Under the pieces are notes generated by a model. That model was not told where the DNA came from and searched no databases. It saw only the letters and a program-made list of their open reading frames with translations. Below, one piece after another: positions 1 through 9,787 of a stretch of DNA of 64,000 bases (positions are counted from its first letter, which is position 1; each line of letters starts with the position of its first letter). The DNA lies in contig CM051458.1 of NCBI GenBank assembly GCA_028274465.1, forward strand, positions 103,742,855-103,806,854. The letters are read 5' to 3'. This DNA is from Plantago ovata (Eukaryota; Streptophyta; Magnoliopsida; Lamiales; Plantaginaceae). A program made the position numbers and the translations under genes.

Positions 1-127
1 GGGATAATCCAAGAAGGCAATCTAATTCAGCCAATATGAATTTCGATCAGAAAGTAGAGAGGATGTAAGAGTTTTCGTTGTATGTTCAGGAGACTGATTA
101 CTTCAATATATAGAATTACAAAACGAA

Positions 128-231
128 GAAGGAAGGGGTGCATCTGTTCAGAACAAACCTGTTTGTTCATGAAGGGGTGCATATATCCGAACAAACCTGT
201 TTGTTCACGAAGGGGTGCATATATCCAAAAA
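128..231. repeat. Tandem repeat with embedded perfect palindrome
   Basis: About two and a half copies of a roughly 40-bp unit beginning AAGGGGTGCAT. Two copies carry an 18-bp palindrome, GAACAAAC-CT-GTTTGTTC, at 151-168 and 189-206. Short ORFs run through both strands because of the symmetry, but nothing suggests coding. Probably part of a repetitive element whose left end lies outside the window. Confidence 0.8.
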
Positions 232-330
232 GGTCGGGGCGCTGCCCCGCACCCCAGCCAGGGGCTATGCCCCTTGGACCCCAACCAGGGGCTCTGCCCC
301 TCGACCCCGCGCAGCCCCCTTGACCCCTGT
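228..330. repeat. GC-rich repeat of GGGGCTCTGCCCC type
   Basis: A GC-rich island in otherwise AT-rich DNA, made of three variants of a short inverted motif, GGGGC-NNT-GCCCC, separated by pyrimidine-rich spacers. Together with 128-231 it looks like the internal or terminal part of a dispersed repeat. No protein resemblance was seen in any frame. Confidence 0.6.
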
Positions 331-632
331 TTCGTATTCGTGGCCGATAACTCGTTAGCTCAACAAGCGTGCACTCCGCACTACCCGAACTTGTTCCGAG
401 CCTCAACAAGATATCGCATCAGTCTCTAGCAAATCACATTACTACTAAAATGAATTGATGACACTAAAATCACCAACATTTTCCTACTTAGATTCTACTA
501 CTAAATCAATCATCATAGTACAAGAAACCTTTTTTTTTTTTTTTTTTTAATTTATTTGCCAAAAAAGTGTTTTAATTAAATCGGAATCCCACTTAGAATC
601 CATCCAATCACACGACTCCTCCCTCAAATTAC

Positions 633-842
633 ATGGGGAAGTACGGAATCTAATCATTTATATTAATTCTCCCATTCGAGTGGAAATTTAATATGGGGCG
701 GAGTTTGTCTCCGGTGAGATTCGAACCCAATGCAAGTGGGCGTGAGCCAGATGGCTCTGATACCATGATTGAATTTCAACTCTCCCAAAAATTTAAGCTG
801 TTGGGGAGATACGGAATCTAATCATTTATATTAATACTCTAA
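633..842 (-). mobile_element. TRIM/LTR-retrotransposon remnant with tRNA-Met primer binding site
   Basis: On the minus strand the sequence TGGTATCAGAGCC (about 750-762) matches the primer binding site complementary to initiator tRNA-Met used by many plant LTR elements. It is flanked by two related segments, about 633-674 and 797-842, each containing ACGGAATCTAATCATTTATATTAAT, as expected of very short LTRs. No gag or pol is present, so this fits a miniature (TRIM-like) element or its remains. It lies directly upstream of the DUF1218 start codon and may supply leader or promoter sequence. Confidence 0.6.
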
Positions 843-895
843 CATCCACAACAATTAATCGACGATCGATCCTGCACAAATTAATACACGACGAC

Positions 896-2818
896 ATGGA
901 GAAGACAAGAAACATAGTCTTCATCATTATGGCTACTATCTTCACGTGTATTTTTGCTGCTATTGGCTTTGCTGATAAGAGTTTTCCAAATAAGGTACTT
1001 ATTCTTCTTCTTCAATTCCTCATTGATTTTTAGCAACATTCGAATTATTGAGTTTTTTTTTTTTTTCCACATAATTAATCTGTAATTTGTGAATGAATTT
1101 TGGTCCCCTAACTCGACATCCTCCGCAAATACGGTCCCTAGTCGATTCGTAAATTCGCAGAAAACGTCCTAAATCGACTTAAGGGACTAAAAAAGTCGCG
1201 AATTTGGTCCCCCATGCCACCAAAGCGTATGACTGACTGGCCTGCTTACTCGGATTCGCGTGAATTCGGGTCGTGTTTTTGTCCCTTTTTAGTCCTTTTT
1301 GGTCCAGTTCGTTATCTAACGTGGCAAGTCGTTACATGACTGATAAATCTCACCCAAATTGCCAAGAACCCTAATTCCCAATTTTCCCCTCATCCGAAAT
1401 TCACTCAAATTTACTGAAGATGAAAGAAAATTGGATAGATGGAAACTCTCAAATTCGATCACCACCAGTTTCTCTTTCATTATCTATTTAATCTGCTGGA
1501 CTCTTCATCTATCTCGATCTTGAATCTTCGTCGTTGCGCCAAAGAGGTCCCAGTAAATTGGTATACAAACAGCTTAATTTCTCAATCGGGCTACTTCTAC
1601 GCCGATCTTCTGGCGGCCACCGTAGAAGCTCATCTTTAAGAGTTTCTACATGCCCTGCTTCTGATACAAATACATCCAGTACGGTGAGACCCTGCTTGTT
1701 TACCACATTAAAAACAACTTTACATGAAGCATAACATTATAGCTAACAAAGCAATATGTAGTATGTACCACCCAATAGATTAACTGCACATTAAAAACAG
1801 ATAATGAATTCATAATCATCTCTCCATTTGGAAGAGAGAAATTAAATCGGTTCTGTACGTACCAAAGCTTCCATGTCCCTAATGGAAACACTGTTTTTCA
1901 GAGCTTCCATGAATGGGGAGAGATTATGTACAGAGGAGTGAGGTGGGGATATTTATTTTCCCCCATTTCCACATCAGCTCATCCCTAATCCACCAAGGCA
2001 ACCACATCCTCTCCAAATCAGCAAAACCGTATAAATATGGGATCGTATTTGCAAATGAGATTTTTTCTGCATTTTGCGAATCCACTTGGGACCAAACTCG
2101 CGGAGAATGTCGAGTTGAGGGACCAAAATTGTTATTTTCCCAATGAATTATGATCAATTTAATCTGCTGCATGCAGGGTGTGCTATCTGGGAATGCAGGG
2201 TGTGCTATCTGGGAGTACTTGTTCATATCCAGGAACCCCTGCATACGGACTTGGAATAACTGCAGCTGTTTTTCTCATGCTTGCTCAAACTACAATCGGT
2301 CTTGCCATTAGCCGCTGCTCCACACAGCCTCCTACATTACCCAGACCTGGCAATCTGGTCATATCTTGGTACTAACTATAATTCATTCATTCTACTCGAT
2401 TCATCGATCTCACCCTCTTTTTTTTTTCTTATCAAAAAATTATTAATACTACTATAATGTTGTCATTCATTCAATCAAGTAATATATATACTAATAATAT
2501 AAAGTATATGTGTTGTGTTCTATACAGGTTACTCAGCGTTTTGGGTTCACTGAATTTTTAGCATTTGCATATGTGAATGGCAAATCTGTTTTAAATCTAG
2601 ACGGCAGAGACCACTGTCCTTCAGTCTATCAAGATTCCAACTTTGGTCTAACAACTCTACTGGGACTCATTGGTATTGGAACTGGGATGACCTATTATTA
2701 TAGATTCAGTTGGCCAACTCAACTTCTTCCAACTAGCCAAGCTGACGTTGCAGTGGGATCGACCACAAACCCAGCCTGCTTCAAGAGTGTAGCTGCCCAA
2801 GCCCAACATCCTACCTGA
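896..2818 (+). CDS. DUF1218 family membrane protein, three exons
   Basis: Exon 1 is 896-994 (33 residues, a hydrophobic signal/anchor segment ending FADKSFPNK). Exon 2 runs from 2199 to about 2357. Exon 3 is 2528-2818. Exon 1 ends in phase 0, and the acceptor at 2196-2198 restores frame to GVLSGSTCSYPGTPAYGLG. Exon 2 continues with AAVFLMLAQTTIGLAISRC, and exon 3 with FLAFAYVNGKSVLN and TLLGLIGIGTGMTYYY. This order (N-terminal helix, Cys before an AYGLG-type helix, ISRC, LN, Cys, final helix ending YY) is that of plant DUF1218 four-helix proteins, some of which affect lignification and vein patterning. The sum, about 185 residues, fits the family. The exon 2 donor is uncertain: CTG|GTCATA keeps phase, but the better-looking TTG|GTACTA does not. 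The first intron has been expanded by a transposon. Expression is unproven and mild decay is possible. Confidence 0.7.
1092..2149. mobile_element. Non-autonomous TIR element inside DUF1218 intron 1
   Basis: The left end (from about 1100, TTGGTCCCCTAACTCGACAT) and the right end (to about 2134, ATGTCGAGTTGAGGGACCAA) are inverted copies over roughly 38 bp. The octamer AATGAATT occurs at 1092-1099 and 2142-2149 and could be a target duplication, though about 15 bp of apparent element sequence lies between the right TIR and its copy. The interior has no recognisable transposase. It occupies nearly the whole first intron of the DUF1218 gene. Confidence 0.6.
2171..2214 (+). repeat. 22-bp tandem duplication over a splice acceptor
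   Basis: The unit ATGCAGGGTGTGCTATCTGG plus GA is present twice in a row (2171-2192 and 2193-2214), so the exon 2 acceptor of the DUF1218 gene is doubled. Only the second acceptor joins exon 1 in frame. The related copy at 6893-6953 has a single unit, which suggests the duplication is recent. Confidence 0.85.
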
Positions 2819-3372
2819 GGACACTTGCGCTTAATTTTGTTTTAATTTTTGTTATACAATGTCATGATTTATTTATTTATTTTATTTTGTATACTATTTC
2901 TTTCCGGTTTTTATATATTTTGTCAATACTATATACATCCACATGCAGTTCATAGTTGTTGTGCTCTCTTCTTTATTTTCTCTCTCATTTTAAGTGTGGC
3001 AATGATTTCTTAATCCAACCAGTACTTGAGGATCACTACAGGGTACGTATAAATAAGTTGAATGTATTAGTCCCTTTGCAACGTTAGCTTGGCTAGTAGA
3101 AAAATATCTAATTAATAAATTCGATCTTTTTGAGTCAAATTAGCATGCATAAGCAAACCCCATAATAGAGGTCGAAAATCACGTCTGCAAGAAAAATAAT
3201 TACATAAGACAAACAAGAAGACCGTGTAGCATATATGGAATTATCTGATTCAGCAGTACTAGTATATATGGTAAGTTGTATGAACCCATCAGATTTTCTC
3301 ATAACATGCTAGATTAATTCCAAGTGGCCGGAGAGAGTACTCCTCCGTATGAAACTTGCAATTGAACTAGCT
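2819..3372. other. 3' flank of DUF1218 gene, no gene seen
   Basis: AT-rich sequence including the likely 3' untranslated region of the DUF1218 gene. No coding, RNA or repeat structure was recognised. Confidence 0.5.
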
Positions 3373-3690
3373 ATAAGATGGTGCCACAGGAATTAAAGCT
3401 CCAGATCGGAGCTTTTAAAGCTCCGATCGAGAGCCTATGAATCTGCCCATCCGCTGAAGCTCCGATCTGGAGTTTCTTCGATCTGTAACAACTCTATCCA
3501 TGGTCGGAGGTGAGGTGAGCTCCGGCGGTTAGAGTTCGGGAGGTTAAAAAAAAAGGCGAAGATAGATCTGACCGGAGAAGGTGACTGTGCTCCGGGATGT
3601 GCGAGATCGGAGAAGATGATGTGACCGGAGAAGATGATGTGCAAGATCGGAGTAGATGAAGATGATCGGAGAAGATGAAGATTGTTTTTT
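3373..3690. repeat. Low-complexity repeat of GATCGGAG(A) motif
   Basis: Many imperfect copies of GATCGGAG, GCTCCGATC and GGAGAAGATGATG. The left part contains inverted pairs (AGCTCC / GGAGCT) and the right part is a short tandem array. Similar wording recurs at 42540-42720, so this is probably the interior of a dispersed small element. Confidence 0.6.
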
Positions 3691-3797
3691 CTTTGTTTTA
3701 TAATTAATTAGGTTAATTTGACATAAGTATTACTTTTTAAATTAATATATAATTTTAGTATGCTACTCCAGTAGCAAGGCTCCAACAGGTCTAAAAG

Positions 3798-4003
3798 GGA
3801 AAAAAAAAGGCGACTCGAATTCGCGTGAATCCTAGTAAGCAGGCCAGTCAGGCGCTTTGGTGGCATGGGGACCAAATTCACAAATTTTTTAGTCCCAGAA
3901 CTCGATTTAGGATGTTATCTGTGAATTTCAAATCGACTTGGGACCGTATTTGTGGAGGACGTCAAGTTAAGGGACCAAATTGCAATTTTCCCTTGAGGAA
4001 GAT
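3798..4003. mobile_element. Second, inverted copy of the intron-1 TIR element end
   Basis: Its reverse complement matches 1100-1270 along about 180 bp, including the shared stretches GGCATGGGGACC, GTAAGCAGGCCAGTCA and AATTCGCGTGAAT. The terminus reads GGGACCAAATTGCAATTTTCCC. Exons 2 and 3 of the DUF1218 gene thus lie between inverted copies of this element. Confidence 0.65.
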
Positions 4004-4324
4004 ATCTTACGAATGAATGAGACTCCAACACCACCTTCCGCACCAATTTTTAGATCTCATTTTTCAAAATCAAAATAATTGTCGATATATCTTATAGTGA
4101 CATTCCAGACCAAATTAATCTTGGTCTCTTGATTAATTAATTCCTATATATATCAACTATATTTCTTTCAATATTGTACTAGCTATTAGTTAAAAGTTTG
4201 ATTGCAGTTCCCATGGGCGTATGCATATGCAAGGGGTCAAGCCTCGATTTTTTACTTGAAATTATTATTAACTATTTAGGATATAAAATATATATATGTA
4301 CTTTCTTAACTATTGCATACAATT
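4004..4324. other. Intergenic, no feature recognised
   Basis: AT-rich spacer; nothing supportable was seen. Confidence 0.5.
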
Positions 4325-4470
4325 CGTTCGGTAGCCCAGTGGCAAGGTACAAGTTTTCAATCACCCCGCGAGAGTTCGATTCTTTGAGTCTAAGGTTTTT
4401 AACTCACCACAATCATTTTACTAAAAAGAGTTTCCACTGGAATTCTTTCATCTCAACCTTCCATTAATTT
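4325..4470 (+). mobile_element. tRNA-derived SINE-like sequence
   Basis: TAGCCCAGTGGC resembles the RNA polymerase III A box and AGTTCGATTCT, about 40 nt downstream, resembles the B box, with tRNA-like spacing. The sequence then degenerates into AT-rich DNA. No cloverleaf closes, so a SINE head is more likely than a tRNA gene. Confidence 0.45.
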
Positions 4471-4939
4471 ATATCATTCATTTCTCTCCAAATATAAATA
4501 TTTTAATCTTCACCAACATCCTAAAATTAAATAATATTGCACTTATTTTGGTTTGTTGCATCGTTTGTTTAATTCTTAAACAAAATTTAATAAATGTGAT
4601 TAGTTTTAACTTATTATATTTGTGTGTAATTTTAGCAGTATATTTGCAAATTTCATTATGTTAAGATAATCATTTTTCTTTTATATATCTTTGAAATTTA
4701 TATTATAAAAATATAAACATAAAATAATTTGAATACCTTAGTATTTCAACAATATTTATTTGATAAAATATTGTGTAATATTAAAAAAACTCAAAAATAT
4801 ATTTTCATGTCGATTTAATTTACAATAATTTTGAACCACAAATTTTTATATCATCGGTCTTTCATCTTATAAATGTACCCCCCTAACAAATTTCATGCGT
4901 CCGCCACTGGCAGTTCCTAATGAATTAGCTTAATTTGCA

Positions 4940-4941
<2 letters not shown>
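4471..4941. other. Intergenic AT-rich spacer
   Basis: No gene was seen. A short TE-like phrase, GCGTCCGCCACTGG, near 4898 resembles the end of a plant DNA transposon, but no partner end was found. Confidence 0.4.

Positions 4942-5011
<70 letters not shown>
4942..5011. repeat. (TA)n microsatellite
   Basis: About 35 uninterrupted TA dinucleotides upstream of the pectinesterase gene; expected to be length-polymorphic. Confidence 0.97.
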
Positions 5012-5014
<3 letters not shown>

Positions 5015-5380
5015 CTCTATAAGTTTCTACAGCTTTCTCAGTTTTATCAGCTCTAATTAAATAATGAATTAACTGTTTCAGTACCTGAATGGATATGGTG
5101 TTTTTGGTGCTTATATATCAGCTCCAAAGTATCAATTTATGCTTTTGAATTAATCGATCAATTACTATCTTTAGTTGCAGAATTGATTAAGGATTCTGTT
5201 GCTCCCGTAATGTAGCTTAAATGTAACCTTACGTACCTTACTAAGATTAGTCATTGTACATGAAATAGTTGCCGTAACAACACAAGTGTGTACGTAACAT
5301 ACCTTGCATTAATCCGGACTAACGCTCATTTTCCGTTAACCACGGTTTCTTTGGACCGCAAATTATCATTAGAACTGAGA

Positions 5381-5396
5381 AGTATATATATATAAA
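5381..5396 (+). promoter_or_regulatory. Probable TATA box of pectinesterase gene
   Basis: TATATATATATAAAT lies about 55 bp upstream of the start codon at 5448, a usual spacing for a plant gene with a short leader. Confidence 0.5.
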
Positions 5397-5447
5397 TCCT
5401 TCATTTCATCATGTTTTACTTACAACTGAGACTTTCTGGTACTTCAA

Positions 5448-6812
5448 ATGGCCCAAAAAATGTTGAACATTTCTGGACAGATGGTCCTAGCGATCATTGT
5501 TCTTATCCTTCCCATTGTTTTCTCCTCAGACCAGGCAGTTATTCCTGCTGACAAGTCTCAGGTAAACAGTTGGTTTCAACAAAACGTCGGGCCATTATCT
5601 ACCAGAAAGTCTCAGTTGAACCCTGAATTAGTTGCTGCTGAGGCCAACGTAACGGTCATCAACGTAAAGGTTGATGGCAGTGGTGACTTTAAGACTATTA
5701 CAGATGCCATAAAGAGCATCCCCACAGGGAATAAGCAGCGTGTCGTTATTTCACTCGGCCCAGGAAATTACACGGAAAGAGTACGGATTGAAAGAAACAA
5801 GCCTTTCATTACATTCTACGGTGACCCGAACAACATGCCAACTTTGATTTCTGGTGGCACAGCGGCTAAGCATGGTACTATGGATAGCGCCACTTTGATT
5901 ATTGAATCAGATTACTTCATTGGTGTCAATTTGAATCTTGTGGTACGTATCTATCTATAGCTTTTCCTACCTTTCTTCATTTTATTGCAGTAAAAATAAA
6001 AATTATCAACACCACTTTCTATTGTCAGAATTCTGCACCAAGACCAAACGGGAGGGCGAAAGCTCAAGCTGCAGCAGCAAGATTAAGCGCCGATAAAATA
6101 TCATTTTATAACAGCAAATTCAAGGGATTCCAAGATACGGTTATTGATAATGTTGGCAAACATTTTTTCAAAGACTGCTATATTGAAGGAACCGTAGACT
6201 TCATCTGTGGAAATGGGAGATCCCTCTACGTGGTAAAATACAAATTTAACTGTTCATATTCATGATCAGCAAGTATATATGATGAACTTGTATATAAATT
6301 ACGTACATGATTTTGATTGCAGAACACAGAGTTGCATATTATCCCAGGGGAACGAATGGCGATGATTACAGCACACTCAAGAAAGAGCCCAAGTGATCCT
6401 AGTGGATATTCGTTTGTACATTGCACTGTGACAGGCACAGGAGAATTTGGTTTCCTTGGTCGCGCATGGTTCGCCTATGCCAGAGTTATATACGCTTACA
6501 CTATACTCAATGACGTGATTAAGCCTATAGGATGGTTCGAAACTCAAAAGGAGAAGTATGCTACATGCAACAACACACTAAAGCTTTAATGGATAGTAAT
6601 TTATTGATTTTTTTCCATGAGTTTTAACTTGATTGCTTCACTGGTGTAGGCATGCATATTTTGGAGAATACAAGAACACAGGACCAGGTGCTCAAGCTGC
6701 AAAGAGACCACCGTACGTGGTGGAGGCACTAACTGATCAAGAAGTAAGGCCGTTCATCACTCTGGCACACATTGAGGGTTCCAAGTGGCTGCTTCCTCCC
6801 CAGAAAATCTAA
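5448..6812 (+). CDS. Pectinesterase (pectin methylesterase), PPME1-like, four exons
   Basis: Exons are 5448-5942, 6029-6232, 6323-6555 and 6650-6812; all junctions are GT-AG and in phase, giving 364 residues. The enzyme removes methyl esters from homogalacturonan in the cell wall. Residues 1-27 form a signal peptide, and there is no long PRO inhibitor region, so this is a short type I-less form like pollen PPME1. Family motifs are KVDGSGDFKTITDAI, the oxyanion and catalytic residues Q178, Q200, D201 (GFQDT) and D222 (IEGTVDFICGN), and R280/W282 in LGRAW. All expected catalytic residues are present. FICGN replaces the usual FIFGN/S, and LGRAW the usual LGRPW. The last exon encodes YFGEYKNTGPGA and a normal C-terminus. 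Assignment to the family is firm; pollen-specific expression is inferred only from resemblance. Confidence 0.93.
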
Positions 6813-6892
6813 TCTGATCGTACTCCGGGGTAGTCAATCTTGTCAACAATATTAGTACGAATGTAATAATCCGTGATATTGTGATTGATTTG

Positions 6893-6953
6893 ATTTGCTG
6901 CATGCAGGGTGCGCTATCTGGGAGTACCTGTTCATATCCAGGAACCCCTGCAT
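6893..6953 (+). pseudogene. Displaced copy of DUF1218 exon 2 start
   Basis: About 60 bp, from TTGCTGCATGCAGGGTGCGC to AGGAACCCCTGCATA, repeat the intron/exon boundary at 2163-2247 with only a few changes and without the 22-bp tandem duplication. It is followed by a 19-bp direct repeat (ATGTTCCAAGTGGAGAG at about 6955 and 6994). There is no reading frame beyond this. It is a local duplication or captured fragment downstream of the pectinesterase gene. Confidence 0.75.
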
Positions 6954-7311
6954 AAATGTTCCAAGTGGAGAGACACTTAACGCAAGGAGGCTAGATGTTC
7001 CAAGTGGAGAGTCCTCAATATGAAACATGAACTAGCTAGAACGATCGATGTAAATAAATTAAGTGTTTTGAAAACTTTAGTAAGTCTACTCCATGTAACA
7101 AGCAAGCATCGCCAACTTACCATGTCATGTGATGTTCATATATGCAGCAACTTCGATCCCAAACTTCCAGATGATAAATCGAGGGGGTATCATGTTTGCA
7201 TAAATATCTGCATTGATATATATGCCAGAAAAGTATCAAGGTTAATATGAAACACGACTTTGAGGATAAAATAACAATGGCTAAGGTGCGGAAAAATTAT
7301 CAACAGCGTAC

Positions 7312-7429
7312 ATCTGGGTTGTTTTTCCATTTCAACGGTAAGGGCTCCAATTGAGCCAGGGTGTAGCCTCACATCATCATCTAGAAACAACACATAATTG
7401 CTATCCTTGTGCATTTTCTCTACCCCAAC
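7312..7429 (-). pseudogene. Ceramide glucosyltransferase exon fragment
   Basis: Bounded by a splice-like TTTGCAG acceptor and a GTACGC donor, this 118-nt piece encodes VEKMHKDSNYVLFLDDDVR and then LHPGSIGALTVEMEKQP. This is the region of plant glucosylceramide synthase (family GT21) around the conserved DDD/DXD motif. No other part of that roughly 500-residue membrane enzyme is present nearby, so it is an isolated exon. It lies in the same orientation as the helicase and TRS120-like fragments upstream of it on the minus strand, suggesting joint capture by a transposon. Confidence 0.75.
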
Positions 7430-7624
7430 CTGCAAAATAAATGAACATATAAAACAGCGTGTGACACATCCAATATCACAGGGAAGGCAATATCCAATAT
7501 ACAAGATCAAACAAGTCTAACTATCAAAAAAAAAAAAAAAAAAAATGCAGCCTTGGAAATGGAAGCAATATATAATTACACAAGAACAACAAAAACTTTA
7601 GTTGCATGCAGTGACTGTAACACA

Positions 7625-7890
7625 AGAACTACCTGCATAGTGGATTAATAACATAGGGTTGATTCCATCTTTCATTCGTTTCCCTGTAGATTCAGGCAAG
7701 CTTTTAAGGTAACAGGTATAGTCACTTCAGCACCAGGTTTCAAAGGAAGAGCTGTTTTTTAGAGTCTGAGAGTCAACAGACATGATAGAATCTTGAGGAG
7801 AGGGATACACTGTCGTGGTGTAGTCATGGAATAGCGCTGGAGGTAAAATGGCAGATGTAAGTCCCGGTTCAGTTAAACACAACTTCCCAA
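7625..7890 (-). pseudogene. Exon fragment, possibly TRAPPII subunit TRS120-like
   Basis: Minus-strand translation gives FHDYTTTVYPSPQDSIMSVD and SQTLKNSSS. After a one-base frame change it reads LKPGAEVTIPVTLKA, and after a second change STGKRMKDGINPMLLIHYAG. The stop codons and frame changes show it is not functional. The wording resembles the C-terminal half of plant trafficking protein TRS120, but this is from memory of the family and is not firm; another immunoglobulin-fold trafficking protein is possible. It belongs to the cluster of minus-strand gene fragments between 7312 and 9243. Confidence 0.4.
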
Positions 7891-8187
7891 GTTTTTTAGT
7901 CATGCTCTCTATCCTTTCTAAAATGATTACAAGAAGAAAATAGCAATAGTTTTGGTTTCAAGTATGTGAAAGCATGATGCAACCTAGTTACTTAAGAATA
8001 GTATACTCGCAGCAATGTACAAATAAGCATTTTCTTCATTTTCCCACAGCACAAACAGAATGGAGATTAAGAATTACGAAACAGACCACTAGCAATACCT
8101 CGTACGGATAATCTCCATCTCCAGACGAATCCTTTCAAGACCCACCATTAATTTCGGCATCATCATTGTCTTGATATCATACCAGGT

Positions 8188-8404
8188 GAAACTTTTCGAT
8201 AGATGAGCTCAACGGTTTGTGTGATAGGCCCTAGGTCTTTCATATTGAGTTGAGTTGGTCACCGGGTTCCAGTAGTAAAGATAACCAGTCTTGCCATCAA
8301 CCAGGCCTTAACATGGCTTATGCAGAGTAGGATCCTCTGGTGCATAATGTATGCCACCAGACGATGCAGTAGCAGCCATATCAAAGCTTTCCTTGTAAAC
8401 ACCC
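8188..8404 (-). pseudogene. DRH1-type DEAD-box RNA helicase N-terminus (WW domain) fragment
   Basis: Starting at the ATG at 8379, the minus strand reads [43 protein letters not shown] and then TNSTQYERP. This is the N-terminus and WW domain of the plant DRH1/RH14/RH40/RH46 group of DEAD-box helicases. The first WW tryptophan and the following residue (expected KPWKG or KPWRG) have become Cys-stop. None of the helicase core motifs (DEAD, SAT) follows, so only the first coding exon is present. Sequence upstream of the ATG looks like leader with an AG splice end. Non-functional fragment. Confidence 0.75.
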
Positions 8405-9191
8405 TGTAGCATCAGCGACGGCCAATGACCACAAACATCAGTAATTTAGAAATAGGAACACAAAATGTATCGCCATTTCCTTGTATTGACTACTATAAAC
8501 AAGAGATACAAACAACTTTCAAGATTGAAGCACTGCTTTCAATACGGAGCGTCCATATGAAGATAACAAGCAAACACATGTTGAACAGAGAAGAAGTGCG
8601 ACCTAAACTGGCAAACTAAGTAAAAGTAAAAAAATCCTCAAAACCCGTCATTCTTCACAACTCGGACACTTAAAAGTTAAAACCACAAACCAAAACACCC
8701 CCTCACCACAAAAAATAAAAAATAAAAAATAAATAAATAATCCAGGAAAGCTACACTACATACATTCACAAAACAAGGCAAATCACAAACAGAAGAGAGA
8801 ACCTCGGTTCAATAATATATTCTGAAAAGTAGCAAAACCTTGATACTAACAGGTTGAGACGAGAGAGCTAAACGAAACCTAAACATTGGCGTACGTCTGC
8901 CAAAAGGCCCAAAACTCATTTACCCAATCCATTCACCTAACTATCAATTTCTTTCTTAATGAATCTAAATAAATAAATAGTACCTAGAAAATGATGGTTC
9001 CAATCAAAGAGCCTAACATTTCTAACAAGGTTTACACAAGTATCTGCACAGTCATAGAATTCACTTCTTCTCAATTCCTTATAAGTGGAATTGCCTTGGG
9101 CAGAATGATTCTTTCATAGCTGCACAGTGAAATTTGCATTGAGCAACACAATTGAAATCTAATGATAAATGATCGAATATAGCAAAAGTAC
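8405..9191. other. Spacer between captured exon fragments
   Basis: AT-rich and intron-like on the minus strand. No coding segment was recognised. An A-rich simple stretch (AAAATAAAAAATAAATAAATAA) lies near 8710-8745. Confidence 0.4.
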
Positions 9192-9243
9192 CTTTGGTTC
9201 GAGTGGAGTAAGCTGGGACATCCCCAAAATTGAAAGACCCAAC
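9192..9243 (-). other. Isolated exon-like segment, unidentified gene
   Basis: A 52-nt minus-strand segment bounded by ATTTCAG and by GTACTTT encodes VGSFNFGDVPAYSTRTK. The sharp splice boundaries and open frame suggest a fourth captured exon, but I do not recognise the protein. Confidence 0.4.
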
Positions 9244-9385
9244 CTGAAATATGCGTAAACAACATTCATATAAATTTGCAGTCTCGATCATCTCAAAGGG
9301 GGGGATTCTTCTCTAAGTATTCTAAGGTCACTCTTAATGATAATGATTTGTAGAGGTTTAGGATTGACGACTTCGCAATAAATCC

Positions 9386-9624
9386 TACTCCCTCGGTCCA
9401 TCACCCATTTGATTTTGGATACACAAAACAAAACAAAACAAAACAAAATAAAATAAGAGAAAGAGTTAAATATCAAATTATTATATTCATAGTATATATT
9501 TATAGCTTAATTGAAGAAATATAAAATTATTATATACGTGTCTGAAAATAATTAAAAAAAAAAAAAAAAGGCAACTCCAGCGGAACGTCCAAAATAGTAC
9601 AAATGTTCTGGAACGTAGGGAGTA
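9386..9624. mobile_element. Stowaway-like MITE
   Basis: Ends TACTCCCTCGGTCC and, inverted, GGAACGTAGGGAGTA, with TA dinucleotides at both ends. The outer 35 bp pair at roughly 75 percent. Length is 239 bp with no ORF, typical of Tc1/mariner-related MITEs. Confidence 0.75.
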
Positions 9625-9787
9625 TTTTTTTTTACAATTTTGATGTCTGGTCAACAGTATATATAATAATATCTTTGACCTGTATATTACACAGAAATTA
9701 TATTGATATTTAGTGTTCTCATTCCCACAACGCCTCCAAAATCAATTTCAACACGCGTACGGGCTATCAACATTAAATCTCCAGCAC

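Noticed and set aside
1..430. Organelle-derived insertion suggested by GC-rich short inverted motifs
   Set aside because: No organelle gene or RNA sequence is recognisable; such motifs also occur in nuclear repeats.
881..1072. Minus-strand ORF of 63 codons opposite DUF1218 exon 1
   Set aside because: It is the shadow of the plus-strand exon, which has a signal-anchor sequence, a good donor and family resemblance.
1924..2244. Minus-strand ORF of 106 codons
   Set aside because: It runs through the inverted end of the transposon and across the exon 2 acceptor; no family resemblance.
4325..4400. Functional tRNA gene
   Set aside because: Only A- and B-box-like words are present; no anticodon stem or acceptor pairing closes.
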